The notes under the pieces: generated by a model
Told to the model about the DNA's origin: nothing
What the model saw: only the letters and a program-made list of their open reading frames with translations
Database searches by the model: none
In this document: positions 1-7,625 of the stretch, one piece after another
Layout of the letters: every line of letters begins with the position of its first letter
Position numbering within the stretch: position 1 is the first letter of the stretch
Translations under genes and position numbers: made by a program
Assembly: GCA_900555295.1 (NCBI GenBank)
Contig: USKN01000015.1
Location: 1-17,751 of the forward strand
Source of the DNA: an uncultured Eubacteriales bacterium
Lineage (GTDB): Bacteria; Bacillota; Clostridia; UMGS1810
Direction of reading: 5' to 3'
Length of the DNA: 17,751 nucleotides

Positions 1-483
1 AAATACTTTTCTTGGTGCCAGCATCTTCAGTCCTTCACAAACTGCCTTATTTGGCTCAAAAATAATTTTTTTCTTTTCCCCGTTATTTACAACGATCAGC
101 TCATATGTATCTGCCCCCGGCATACCTGAACTGTAATCGGTTCCTTTCAGTCCTTGATAAGGTCTGAGTTCCGGCGAACCGGAAGGTGCCATCATCTCAA
201 GATCCGTCATCTCCATGGAAAACATATTTTTCCGACGGGATTTTGCCATAATCTTATCAATATCAAGACTCCCATTCACAAATAAATACTCATATTCAAC
301 ATCCATACTCCGGAACAAAAAAACATCCAGTGCGATCATGATCACCGGACCAATTATTCCGAATGGGATCATAAATATAAGTACGACCGACAGAACAGTA
401 AGTATGATAAGTATTGCTTTGATCAGCGTCGTCGAAGATGCTTTCTGCCTCTTCACCAGCTGTTCTGTGTAAAAATCACCCAT
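1..483 (-). CDS. Partial DUF6106-like membrane protein (C-terminus off the left edge)
   Basis: An open frame of 161 codons starts with ATG at 483 and continues past base 1 without a stop. The start is supported by GGAGG at 491-495, seven bases upstream. The protein begins MGDFYTEQLVKRQ, has two close hydrophobic segments (about residues 19-41 and 42-57) and then a soluble part with the phrases SPELRPYQG, YELIVV and a lysine-rich turn before FEPNK. From memory this matches the small two-helix family named DUF6106, found in Lachnospiraceae-type Clostridia; its function is unknown. That family call is recognition, not a search. It sits downstream of groEL but behind groEL's terminator and has its own weak promoter. 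Codon choice is unlike the rest of the window: 8 of 16 leucines are CTG and 6 of 15 isoleucines are ATC. Confidence 0.75.
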   Translation of the reverse strand, partial: MGDFYTEQLVKRQKASSTTLIKAILIILTVLSVVLIFMIPFGIIGPVIMIALDVFLFRSMDVEYEYLFVNGSLDIDKIMAKSRRKNMFSMEMTDLEMMAPSGSPELRPYQGLKGTDYSSGMPGADTYELIVVNNGEKKKIIFEPNKAVCEGLKMLAPRKVF

Positions 484-514
484 ATCCTAACCTCCAAATT
501 TATATATTAGAACT

Positions 515-523
515 ATTGTAACA
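515..523 (-). promoter_or_regulatory. Extended -10 promoter element for the left-edge gene
   Basis: On the minus strand the sequence reads TG-T-TACAAT, an extended -10 hexamer (hexamer at 515-520, TG at 522-523), about 32 bp before the ATG at 483. No good -35 hexamer lies 17 bp upstream, where the groEL terminator stem begins. It would start a short leader carrying the GGAGG site. Confidence 0.4.
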
Positions 524-530
524 CTTTTAT

Positions 531-564
531 AATAAAAAGAAAACTCCTCTTCTGAGGAGTTTTC
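531..564 (-). terminator. Rho-independent terminator of groESL
   Basis: A perfect 11-bp stem (539-549 pairing with 554-564) with a TTCT loop on the plus strand is followed, in the minus direction, by a T-rich run (531-538). It lies 20 bases after the groEL stop. A second AT-only hairpin (564-571 with 575-582, CAT loop) sits between the stop codon and this stem. Confidence 0.9.
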
Positions 565-583
565 TAAAAATCATATTTTTAGC

Positions 584-2212
584 TTACATCATGCCCATTC
601 CCGGAGCTCCGCCTGCCGGCATAGCCGGTGCATCTTCTTTGATGTTAGCAACAACGGATTCTGTTGTAAGGAGTGTAGATGCAACACTTGTAGCGTTCTG
701 CAGTGCGCTTCTTGTTACTTTTGCAGGATCAACTATACCGCTTGCAACCATATCAACATATTCCTCGGTAAGTGCGTTAAAGCCTATACCGTCTGCACTG
801 TTTTTAATTTTATCTATTATAACAGAGCCCTCAAGACCCGCATTTGCTGCAATTTGTTTAACGGGTTCTTCCAATGCGCGCAAAATAATTTTAACACCTG
901 TTTTTTCATCCGGCTCGGTTACTGTATCGAGAAGTTTTGTAACGGAGGGAATAGCATTTATATATAATGTTCCGCCGCCGGCTACTATACCTTCTTCAAC
1001 AGCCGCTTTTGTAGCCGAAAGTGCGTCCTCTATACGGAGTTTCATTTCTTTCATTTCTGTTTCGGTTGCTGCACCTACTTTAATAACGGCTACACCGCCG
1101 GAGAGTTTTGCAAGTCTTTCAAGAAGTTTTTCTTTATCAAATTCAGATGTTGTTTCGGCAATTTGATTTCTGATAACCGCAATTCTGTCGGCTATTTCGT
1201 CCTTGTTGCCGTTTCCGTCAACAATAATTGTATTTTCTTTCATAACTTTAACTTGTTTTGCCGTACCGAGCATATCAAGTGTTGCGTCTTTAAGCTCATA
1301 ACCGAGTTCTTCGCTTATTACTTTACCGCCTGTAAGAATTGCAATGTCTTGAAGCATTTCTTTTCTTCTGTCACCAAATCCCGGTGCTTTTACGGCAACG
1401 CAGGTAAATGTACCGCGCAATTTATTTACAATAAGTGTTGTAAGCGCTTCGCCTTCAATATCTTCGGCAATAATAAGAAGTTTTTTGCCTGCCTGAACTA
1501 CTTGTTCAAGTAAGGGAAGAATATCTTGAATATTTGAAATCTTTTTGTCTGTAATAAGGATATTTGCATCATCCAAAACAGCTTCCATTTTTTCTGTATC
1601 CGTTACCATATAAGGTGAAATGTATCCTCTGTCAAACTGCATACCCTCTACAACATCGCTGTATGTTTCGGCTGTTTTTGACTCTTCAACAGTTATTACA
1701 CCGTCGCTTGTAACTTTTTCCATAGCGTCTGCAATAAGCTGACCTATATATTCGTTTGCGGCAGAAACCGATGCAACTCTTGCAATATCTTCTTTACCGT
1801 TAATTTTTTTGGAATTATCGGCAATATATTTAACAGCCGCGTCAACTGCTTTTTGAATGCCTTTTCTTACAATCATAGGATTTGCGCCGGCTGCAACATT
1901 TTTAAGACCTTCTTTAATAATAGCCTGTGCAAGGAGTGTTGCGGTTGTAGTACCGTCGCCCGCAACATCATTTGTTTTTGTTGCAACTTCTTTTACGAGC
2001 TGTGCACCCATATTTTCAAACGGGTCTTCAAGCTCAATTTCTTTGGCAATTGTTACACCGTCGTTTGTAATAAGGGGCGAACCGAATTTTTTATCTAAAA
2101 GAGCATTTCTGCCTTTGGGTCCGAGTGTTATTTTAACGGCATTTGCAAGCTGATCTACACCTGCTTCCAATGCGCGTCTTGCTTCTTCACCGAATTTAAT
2201 TTGTTTAGCCAT
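584..2212 (-). CDS. groEL: Chaperonin GroEL (Hsp60)
   Basis: GroEL is the 60-kDa subunit of the ATP-driven double-ring cytoplasmic chaperonin that encloses unfolded proteins under a GroES lid. The 542 residues are the normal length and start MAKQIKFGEEARRALEAGVD. Visible marks are the nucleotide-binding TLGPKGRN (29-36), NDGVTIAKEIEL (50-61), GDGTTTATLLAQ (85-96, with the catalytic Asp of this motif), and a short Gly/Met tail ending GMGMM. An AGAGGT ribosome site precedes the ATG. It follows groES by 38 bp in the same operon and ends at a strong terminator. No frameshift or missing key residue was seen. Confidence 0.99.
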   Translation of the reverse strand: MAKQIKFGEEARRALEAGVDQLANAVKITLGPKGRNALLDKKFGSPLITNDGVTIAKEIELEDPFENMGAQLVKEVATKTNDVAGDGTTTATLLAQAIIKEGLKNVAAGANPMIVRKGIQKAVDAAVKYIADNSKKINGKEDIARVASVSAANEYIGQLIADAMEKVTSDGVITVEESKTAETYSDVVEGMQFDRGYISPYMVTDTEKMEAVLDDANILITDKKISNIQDILPLLEQVVQAGKKLLIIAEDIEGEALTTLIVNKLRGTFTCVAVKAPGFGDRRKEMLQDIAILTGGKVISEELGYELKDATLDMLGTAKQVKVMKENTIIVDGNGNKDEIADRIAVIRNQIAETTSEFDKEKLLERLAKLSGGVAVIKVGAATETEMKEMKLRIEDALSATKAAVEEGIVAGGGTLYINAIPSVTKLLDTVTEPDEKTGVKIILRALEEPVKQIAANAGLEGSVIIDKIKNSADGIGFNALTEEYVDMVASGIVDPAKVTRSALQNATSVASTLLTTESVVANIKEDAPAMPAGGAPGMGMM

Positions 2213-2250
2213 TTTTATTACCTCTTTCTTTATTCAAATTAATTAAATTA

Positions 2251-2535
2251 TTATTCAACTATTGCAAGAATATCGCTTTGACTTACTATAATTTGTTCCT
2301 CACCGTCAACTTTTACCTTTTTGCCGGCATAATTTGCAATAAGAACTTTATCGCCGACTTTAACTTCCATTTTTACCGTTTTGCCGTCGGCAAGAACGCC
2401 CGAACCTATTGCAATTACTTCTGCAACCTGCGGTTCTTCTTTTGCGGAACCTGTAAGTACTATACCGCTTTTTGTTTTTTCTTCCGTTTCAGTCATTTTA
2501 ATAACAACTCTGTCACCTAATGGTTTAATAATCAT
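2251..2535 (-). CDS. groES: Co-chaperonin GroES (Hsp10)
   Basis: GroES forms the seven-subunit lid of the GroEL cage. From the ATG at 2535 the protein is 94 residues, the usual size. It starts MIIKPLGDRVVIK, has the mobile loop near residues 17-33 (EEKTKSGIVLTG) that touches GroEL, and the conserved IGSG, VKVGDKVL and SDILAIVE stretches. An upstream in-frame ATG at 2550 is rejected as the start because it overlaps the ribosome site itself: GGAGG at 2544-2548 is correctly placed eight bases before 2535. The gene is first in the groES-groEL operon and is controlled by the promoter and CIRCE-like element just upstream. Confidence 0.98.
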   Translation of the reverse strand: MIIKPLGDRVVIKMTETEEKTKSGIVLTGSAKEEPQVAEVIAIGSGVLADGKTVKMEVKVGDKVLIANYAGKKVKVDGEEQIIVSQSDILAIVE

Positions 2536-2543
2536 AATGCATA

Positions 2544-2548
2544 CCTCC
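2544..2548 (-). promoter_or_regulatory. Ribosome binding site that fixes the groES start
   Basis: Minus-strand GGAGG lies eight bases before the ATG at 2535. An alternative ATG at 2550 directly abuts this site (ATGGAGG) and so has no usable ribosome site. The shorter 94-residue product also matches the family length. Confidence 0.85.
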
Positions 2549-2581
2549 ATTTATATTATATATATTATTAATAAAGTTGTG

Positions 2582-2608
2582 TTAGCACTCTAAAACATCA
2601 ACTGCTAA
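2582..2608 (-). promoter_or_regulatory. CIRCE operator (HrcA site), one arm degenerate
   Basis: The CIRCE consensus is TTAGCACTC-N9-GAGTGCTAA. The minus strand reads TTAGCAGTT, nine bases, then GAGTGCTAA. One arm is perfect and the other has two mismatches at its inner end. It lies just downstream of the -10 box, overlapping the expected transcript start, which is the normal place for HrcA repression of groESL. HrcA itself is not in the window. Confidence 0.9.
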
Positions 2609-2619
2609 CTTATGTTATT

Positions 2620-2647
2620 ATTATACAACTCTGTGATTTTTTTGCAA
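2620..2647 (-). promoter_or_regulatory. Sigma-A promoter of groESL
   Basis: A TTGCAA -35 (2642-2647), a 16-bp spacer and a perfect TATAAT -10 (2620-2625) lie on the minus strand. Transcription would start near 2613, immediately before the CIRCE element, giving a leader of roughly 75-80 bases to groES. Confidence 0.8.
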
Positions 2648-2671
2648 TGTGTAAATTAGACGTTTATTGTT

Positions 2672-2718
2672 AAAAAAAGCCGTTATTTTTATTTTATCTT
2701 AAAATAACGGTTTTTTTT
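2672..2718 (-). terminator. Terminator of ychF, probably bidirectional
   Basis: A 10-bp stem (2680-2689 with 2701-2710) is extended by an A-run on the left (2672-2678) and a T-run on the right (2711-2718), so it can act in either direction. In the minus direction the stem is followed by seven T. It lies about 100 bp after the ychF stop and separates ychF from the groESL promoter. Confidence 0.85.
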
Positions 2719-2816
2719 ATGAATTTTTAACTTTTTTCTTTGATTTTCTTTAATTATTAAAAATTAGTATATTTTGACGTTGGCAATCGATTGTTTTAAT
2801 TGACAAAGTATATAAA

Positions 2817-3914
2817 TTATACGTTAAATCTAAACAAAACAATGTCACCGTCGTTCATAACGTATTCTTTTCCCTCAAGGCGCACAAGTCCTTTTTCACG
2901 TGCCGCGGCATATGTACCGCACGCCATAAGGTCATCATAGGATACAACTTCGGCACGTATAAACCCTTTTTCAAAATCGGTATGAATTTTTCCTGCCGCC
3001 TGCGGTGCTTTTGTACCTTTTTTTATTGTCCAAGCACGGCATTCATCTTCACCCGATGTTAAAAAGCTTATAAGACCCAAAAGGCTGTAGCTTTTTTTAA
3101 CGAGTCTGTTAAGTCCCGATTCGTTAATACCGAGTTCTTCAAGATATGCTTGTTTTTCATCATCATTCAGTTCGGCAAGCTCCTGTTCTATCTGCGCGCA
3201 TATAGGCAGCACTTCTGCGCCCTCGTCTTTTGCTACCTGTGTAAGTTCCTGTACAAATTTATTGTTTTCTATTCCGTTTACAAAATCATCTTCGGCAACA
3301 TTTGCGGCATATATAACGGGTTTTATTGTAAGAAGTGATATTTCTTTTAAAATATCAAGGTCCTCTTTTGAAAATTCTACGCTTCTTGCGGGTTTTCCGT
3401 TTTCGAGCGCCGCATAAATTCTTTTAATTAAGTCAAGTTCCGCCGCATATTTTTTATTGCCTGTTTTAACCAATTTACCGGTTTTTGCAATACGTTTTTC
3501 GAGCATTTCCATATCGGCAAAAATAAGTTCCATATTAATTGTTTCGCTGTCCCTTTTAGGGCCTATACTGCCGTCAACGTGTACTATATTTCCGTCTTCA
3601 AAGCAGCGTACAACGTGTACTATTGCATCTACTTCACGTATATGCGACAAAAACTTGTTTCCAAGACCCTCGCCGCGGCTTGCACCCTTTACAAGACCGG
3701 CTATATCAACAAATTCTATAACTGCGGGGGTTGTTTTTTGGGGGTTGTACATTTTAGAAAGATTATCAAGTCTTTCATCGGGTACCGCAACTACTCCCAC
3801 ATTAGGCTCAATTGTACAAAACGGATAGTTTGCCGATTCCGCACCCGCCTGTGTAATGGCATTAAAAAGTGTGCTTTTGCCTACATTCGGCAAGCCTACT
3901 ATACCTAATTTCAT
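2817..3914 (-). CDS. ychF: Obg-family ATPase YchF (OLA1 family)
   Basis: YchF is a near-universal cytoplasmic P-loop ATPase that binds ribosomes and is linked to translation and oxidative-stress responses. The 365-residue length is typical. Visible motifs are Walker A GLPNVGKS (7-14), DIAGLVKGAS (70-79, G3 region), and NVAE (205-208), which stands in place of the GTPase NKxD and is the family mark for ATP preference. A C-terminal TGS domain covers about 280-365, with GYEV-type glycine turns and the ending VLFRFNV. GGAG lies about 11 bases before the ATG. The gene stands alone between a long upstream non-coding region and its terminator; the best promoter is about 205 bp upstream. Confidence 0.98.
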   Translation of the reverse strand: MKLGIVGLPNVGKSTLFNAITQAGAESANYPFCTIEPNVGVVAVPDERLDNLSKMYNPQKTTPAVIEFVDIAGLVKGASRGEGLGNKFLSHIREVDAIVHVVRCFEDGNIVHVDGSIGPKRDSETINMELIFADMEMLEKRIAKTGKLVKTGNKKYAAELDLIKRIYAALENGKPARSVEFSKEDLDILKEISLLTIKPVIYAANVAEDDFVNGIENNKFVQELTQVAKDEGAEVLPICAQIEQELAELNDDEKQAYLEELGINESGLNRLVKKSYSLLGLISFLTSGEDECRAWTIKKGTKAPQAAGKIHTDFEKGFIRAEVVSYDDLMACGTYAAAREKGLVRLEGKEYVMNDGDIVLFRFNV

Positions 3915-4307
3915 TTTATATCACATCTCCTTGATTTATCTTATATTTTAACATTTTTTATGTAATTATTTTGTCGATTTTACAAAAATTGGTTTTAAAA
4001 CCTTATTGCCGTATTTGTAAACAATACGTATTTTTTGGCAAATACCTTTTTGCATTTAGAGTTTTTGCCTGTAATTTTATGCTGTCTTTTCATATTGCAA
4101 AAAAAATGCCAACATAACATAAACCATTATATCACATTGGCTTTAATTTATCAATAGTTATCTTTTAAATTGTAAAATTACGATTGGGAAATTGTTTAAA
4201 TTCTCTGTGTTTTGCCGTTTTTTTGGTACTAACATACAACAAAAATGGGTAATTCGGCGAGCAAAGCATATGTTTAATGTTTTATGTTTTTTACAATTAT
4301 ATAAGAT
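3915..4307 (-). other. 393-bp intergenic region with a distant ychF promoter and hairpin-rich leader
   Basis: No convincing gene was seen on either strand. The right half (4155-4307), downstream of the small membrane protein, is AT-rich and shows no clear terminator. A near-consensus minus-strand promoter lies at 4126-4154. Between it and ychF are several short inverted repeats on the minus strand: GCAAA/TTTGC around a 6-base loop near 4039-4054, CGTATT/AATACG around a 7-base loop near 4012-4030, and the palindrome GGTTTTAAAACC near 3991-4002. These could fold a 5' leader or a small RNA. No known riboswitch class was recognised. Confidence 0.6.
4126..4154 (-). promoter_or_regulatory. Strong sigma-A promoter, about 205 bp upstream of ychF
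   Basis: The minus strand carries TTGATA (4149-4154), a 17-bp spacer and TATAAT (4126-4131). The same hexamers and spacing occur upstream of udp. Predicted start is near 4119, which leaves a leader of about 205 bases before the ychF ATG. A short GCCAA/TTGGC inverted repeat flanks the -10 box. Confidence 0.75.
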
Positions 4308-4856
4308 TTAGTGCTTTTTTACAGTCAAAAATACCGAAACAATAATCAAAAGTGCCGTTTCGGCAATTAGTGTGTTTTTTACGGATAATGTAAGCGTAAC
4401 GCTCGGCAGTATTGCAATCATTAAACCGAATATTATCCAAAACAGTGTTTCGCTGCAATTTTTTATAAATTTAATTTTTGGTAATGCAAAAACTGTTTCA
4501 ACAAGTACGGCTGCACCTATTGTGCTGTTTAAAATAATATCACGGAAATGTGTGTTGAACTTCATTATAACTGATACGGCTATTATTGCGACACAGGTTA
4601 GAACAGATGAAACAGCTAAAATTATTTTTGCTGTTTTAATTTCGTCGTTTTTGTATCTTACCGTAAACATAAGCGTTGCGGCGTAATATCCCAAAAGAGC
4701 CGATATCGGGCTTTTGGCGTCACGTGTTACAATAGAAACAGCGTTTAAACAGTACATTACCGTTGCGGCAATGAGAATATACATTACAACACGGAGCGTT
4801 TTCGGAGTTATTTTATTGCTGTTCAGCGTATTGTTTATAATCTTATTATTGTTCAT
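4308..4856 (-). CDS. Small polytopic membrane protein, unknown
   Basis: I do not recognise a family. The 182-residue protein has a polar start rich in Asn and then about six hydrophobic segments (near 22-44, 49-66, 78-99, 109-126, 136-157 and 162-179), ending in KKH. There are no obvious catalytic motifs. GGAG at 4866-4869 stands nine bases before the ATG. It is the last gene of the operon that starts with the histidine phosphatase, 21 bp after the DUF1275 gene. Coding character (length, ribosome site, codon use like the neighbours) is convincing; function is not inferable. Confidence 0.85.
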   Translation of the reverse strand: MNNNKIINNTLNSNKITPKTLRVVMYILIAATVMYCLNAVSIVTRDAKSPISALLGYYAATLMFTVRYKNDEIKTAKIILAVSSVLTCVAIIAVSVIMKFNTHFRDIILNSTIGAAVLVETVFALPKIKFIKNCSETLFWIIFGLMIAILPSVTLTLSVKNTLIAETALLIIVSVFLTVKKH

Positions 4857-4877
4857 TATTGTTTTCTCCTTTTTGAT

Positions 4878-5603
4878 TTAGTGCCCGTGCGGTACAACGT
4901 GAATTTTATCTTTTTCGGTAATGAGGTCAGCGTGCAGCAAATCTATAAACGCAATTAACAGCAATGCTTCGGCACCCCAAATTGCTTTGCCTTTAAAGCG
5001 TAAACATAATATTGCCGATATAATACCGCCGCCAACAAAGCATAATATCATAAATAAATGCATAAAAAATTTCTCTTTTGAGGTATTATCTCTTTTATGA
5101 ATCCATTTTACGAGGTTTACACCTACCTGGCGCAAATGATTGGTGCAAAACGTTGTTGCCATAGGGATTTTTTTTGCCTGACGAAACGTGTTAAACTGCA
5201 TTGAGGCAACAAAGTTTATTGCAATTTGACAAATTTGCGGCGGTGCGTCGTCGGGTATAAATCCGAGTGCAAAAACAAACAGCATTTCAAATGCAACAAA
5301 AAATGTGTCCCATCTTAAAAGTTCAAGATTATTTACGTGTTTTGGCAAAAATTCCGACAGCATTGTTCCCAAAAGGTATGCCGAAATCGGTATTAAATAG
5401 TAAAGCGCGCGTGCCTTGTTATGTTCGCCTATTTGTATTGCAAGCATCACAAAGTTTGCGGTTTGCGCATTGCAAAACACATTTCCTTTAAGTATATATG
5501 TATACGCTCCAAAAAAGCCGCCTACAGCAATCATAAGCATAAATATCCATATTTTTTCACATTCAAGCAGCAATTCTTCTTGTGCGTTATTTTTTTTGTT
5601 CAT
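4878..5603 (-). CDS. DUF1275 (YoaK-type) membrane protein
   Basis: The 241-residue protein has about six membrane segments (near 18-38, 66-84, 101-118, 122-138, 180-200 and 207-223). It fits the DUF1275/YoaK family by its first signature, a Gly-rich helix followed by NVFCNAQTANFVMLA (41-55), where the family has a TGN-type motif, and by a second related turn PMATTFCTNHLRQVG (147-161). The molecular function of DUF1275 proteins is not established. The ribosome site (GGTGAT) is weak. It lies 21 bp downstream of the copper-amine-oxidase-N-like gene and just upstream of another membrane protein, so the two may act together. The C-terminus ends in a His-containing polar tail (VVPHGH). Confidence 0.85.
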   Translation of the reverse strand: MNKKNNAQEELLLECEKIWIFMLMIAVGGFFGAYTYILKGNVFCNAQTANFVMLAIQIGEHNKARALYYLIPISAYLLGTMLSEFLPKHVNNLELLRWDTFFVAFEMLFVFALGFIPDDAPPQICQIAINFVASMQFNTFRQAKKIPMATTFCTNHLRQVGVNLVKWIHKRDNTSKEKFFMHLFMILCFVGGGIISAILCLRFKGKAIWGAEALLLIAFIDLLHADLITEKDKIHVVPHGH

Positions 5604-5624
5604 TATGTATCACCGTTTTTTATA

Positions 5625-6791
5625 TTATTTTGTTCCGTATGAGATGTACACGCAATCCGACATCATTGAATACACGGCGGTAACGTATTCGTTTTGCTTT
5701 TGAATTGTATATGTTACGGTCATATCAAATGGAGATGTGTTCATTGTATAATTATCAAATCCGTATGTAAGGTTTAATTCGGTCATATATTCCATTACAT
5801 CAAATATACTGCTGTAGTATATGTTTACGGGATAACCTTTATCGGTTGTGCTTTGTTTAAACAATGCTCTTCCCGTAATATACGAATAGTCAGGAATGGA
5901 AGTGCCGTCATAATATACGGTATCGGAGGGGTGTACAGCGTTTGGGGTTTGCCCGTTTTGTGACGGTGTGTTATTTTTTACATCATTTTGCGATATTTGA
6001 GATGTTTCGTCTTGTTTGAGCGGTTCATAAGCATACATGCTGCTTACCGACGGGTAAATGCGTACAGCGTCGTTTGAAACTTCAACTATTGCCGTTGTTT
6101 TATCGTTTACATACACATAAAGTTTGCTGTATGTTTCGCTCAATTGCATTGAATCATATGTAAATCCGAATTTTTGTTCAAGTATATCGGCATAATTTAA
6201 TGCGTCCTGTTCGCTTGAGCCTTTATACATATAATAAATTCCCACGTCTTCGGCAACCCAATTGGATTGTGCAATGGGGGCGTTTAAAACCACGCTTTCA
6301 AATGTAGGCATAAGCGACGGTGTATTAAAATAAAAGTTATATAAACATTTATCGCTTTTTATAACGGCGGTTTGTGCCGAGTCGTACCATTCAACGGTAT
6401 ATCCCAGCGCTTGCGCAATTGCCCTTAACGGGGCATAGGTTAATCCGTTTAATTCAATAATTGCATTATCCGTTGTTACAACATTTCCGTTTAATATAAG
6501 CTGATTTTGACCCAATGTCATAGTAACGGATACATTTTCGCTGTTTGCCGTAACCGAATTTTGATTATCATTCCATTCAACGCTAAATCCCAAACTTTCA
6601 AAAAATGCGCGTACAGGCAAATATGCACTGCCATTTTGTTCAATTGCCGATGTGTTTAGCATTTTATCTTCCGAAAAAACCTTTATTTCGGTATCGGCGC
6701 TGCCAATTACGGTGTTTAAGCTGATAATTGCAATTGCGGTTAAAACCGAAAACATTATATATTTAAAATGTTTTTTTATAAAATAATACAT
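5625..6791 (-). CDS. Secreted protein with copper-amine-oxidase N-terminal-like domain
   Basis: From the ATG at 6791 the protein is 388 residues. GGAGG at 6797-6801 precedes this ATG; a TTG codon in the same frame at 6806 lies upstream of that site and is rejected. A basic start and hydrophobic helix (about 4-30) form a signal peptide or membrane anchor. Residues 38-146 are the Cu_amine_oxidN1-type repeat domain (PF07833): AYLPVRAFFESLGFSVEWN and YAPLRAIAQALGYTVEWYD are its classic paired repeats. This domain is common in surface proteins of Clostridia and does not imply oxidase activity. Residues about 150-265 and 300-388 show no family I know, joined by a Gln/Asn/Pro-rich linker (about 265-300). 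It begins 15 bp after the histidine phosphatase stop. Confidence 0.9.
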   Translation of the reverse strand: MYYFIKKHFKYIMFSVLTAIAIISLNTVIGSADTEIKVFSEDKMLNTSAIEQNGSAYLPVRAFFESLGFSVEWNDNQNSVTANSENVSVTMTLGQNQLILNGNVVTTDNAIIELNGLTYAPLRAIAQALGYTVEWYDSAQTAVIKSDKCLYNFYFNTPSLMPTFESVVLNAPIAQSNWVAEDVGIYYMYKGSSEQDALNYADILEQKFGFTYDSMQLSETYSKLYVYVNDKTTAIVEVSNDAVRIYPSVSSMYAYEPLKQDETSQISQNDVKNNTPSQNGQTPNAVHPSDTVYYDGTSIPDYSYITGRALFKQSTTDKGYPVNIYYSSIFDVMEYMTELNLTYGFDNYTMNTSPFDMTVTYTIQKQNEYVTAVYSMMSDCVYISYGTK

Positions 6792-6806
6792 TTTTTCCTC
6801 CTGCAA

Positions 6807-7472
6807 TTAAATGTTATATAAATGTGACGTGTCGGACAAACACAAACAGTACGGTGTTGTGTAACCTGTTTCCGAGTTTTCAAATTCTATTATTGTAACA
6901 CCCGTATGTTTAATGCCTATTCCCGCCATAAGCATAGCGGGGGATAAGTTTAGTAAGTGTGCAAGCCACAAGGTTATAAACCCTGCGTGACAGAATACCG
7001 CAACTTTATCGTCATTTGACGCGGTGATTTTATATACACCGTTTTGTCTTGAATAGCCGAGTTTTTGTAAAAATGTATCGGAATTATTGCAAATTGTATC
7101 GTATACTTTTTTTGCATTTACCGTTGACAGTTCTTTTGCGTTATACCATTTATCGACGAGCATTAAATTTTCATCACTTCTGAATACAGTTCCGTCAAGG
7201 TTTACGGCAAATTTTTTCTTTCCGCAGGGGAGAGTTACCGACAATTCGTCGTATACTTCTTTTGTCCAATCCGCCGTTTGTATATTAATTCCCGTGAGGC
7301 AAGATGTGGCTTTTGCCGTTTCCGCGGCACGTCCGCAGGGAGAGCTGTATATTTTGTTTATACCGCATTTATAAAGCCTTTTGGCAAGCGCCTGTGCCTG
7401 TATTTTTCCTCGTTCGGTAAGTGAATCGGGGTTATATATGGGATCAGCGTGCCGAATAATATATAAAAGCAT
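6807..7472 (-). CDS. Histidine phosphatase superfamily protein (phosphoglycerate-mutase-like)
   Basis: The 221-residue protein has the family's catalytic RHAD motif (7-10) with the phospho-accepting His8, the SSPCGRAAET stretch (43-52) with phosphate-binding Arg48, and the second histidine in VFCHAG (His162). These residues support a cytoplasmic phosphatase; the substrate (sugar phosphate, nucleotide or phosphoprotein) cannot be read. The ATG at 7472 is preferred to an in-frame ATG at 7502: the catalytic motif then falls at the normal distance from the N-terminus, and the predicted promoter would start transcription at or after 7502. The ribosome site (GGTGAT) is modest. First gene of a four-gene operon with the secreted and membrane proteins that follow. 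Confidence 0.9.
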   Translation of the reverse strand: MLLYIIRHADPIYNPDSLTERGKIQAQALAKRLYKCGINKIYSSPCGRAAETAKATSCLTGINIQTADWTKEVYDELSVTLPCGKKKFAVNLDGTVFRSDENLMLVDKWYNAKELSTVNAKKVYDTICNNSDTFLQKLGYSRQNGVYKITASNDDKVAVFCHAGFITLWLAHLLNLSPAMLMAGIGIKHTGVTIIEFENSETGYTTPYCLCLSDTSHLYNI

Positions 7473-7506
7473 TTTATTATCACCGCCTACATAATTTTTC
7501 ATATTA

Positions 7507-7535
7507 ATTTTATCACATAATTTTTAAAAATTCAA
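7507..7535 (-). promoter_or_regulatory. Promoter of the histidine phosphatase operon
   Basis: The minus strand has TTGAAT (7530-7535), a 17-bp spacer and TAAAAT (7507-7512) with an upstream TG forming an extended -10. Predicted start near 7500 gives a leader of about 28 bases to the ATG at 7472 and excludes the ATG at 7502. Confidence 0.6.
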
Positions 7536-7545
7536 TAGTTTTAAG

Positions 7546-7594
7546 CAAAAATAATGACTTGCGTCAAATAATGCTTTGTTTGCCGCAAGTCATT
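7546..7594 (-). terminator. Terminator closing the exporter/SLH operon
   Basis: An 11-bp perfect stem (7553-7563 with 7584-7594) with four more internal pairs (7565-7568 with 7579-7582) is followed in the minus direction by ATTTTTGC. It lies about 32 bp after the SLH gene stop and just before the next promoter. Confidence 0.88.
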
Positions 7595-7625
7595 TATAAA
7601 GGAAAACAGAATAGAAGATTAATTT

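Noticed and set aside
591..1166. Plus-strand open frame of 191 codons
   Set aside because: It lies wholly inside groEL on the other strand, has no ribosome site and is a shadow of groEL codon bias.
3991..4002. Palindrome GGTTTTAAAACC followed on the minus strand by AATTTTT, terminator-like
   Set aside because: Only a four-pair stem is possible, too weak for a terminator by itself.
3995..4120. Minus-strand frame of 41 codons (or 32 from the ATG at 4093) in the ychF leader
   Set aside because: No Shine-Dalgarno site precedes either ATG, and the first ATG lies at or before the predicted transcript start. Kept only as a note under the leader.
4165..4296. Inverted pair AATTGTAAAA / TTTTACAATT about 110 bp apart
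   Set aside because: Short, AT-only and far apart; expected by chance in this base composition and not at the edge of any element.
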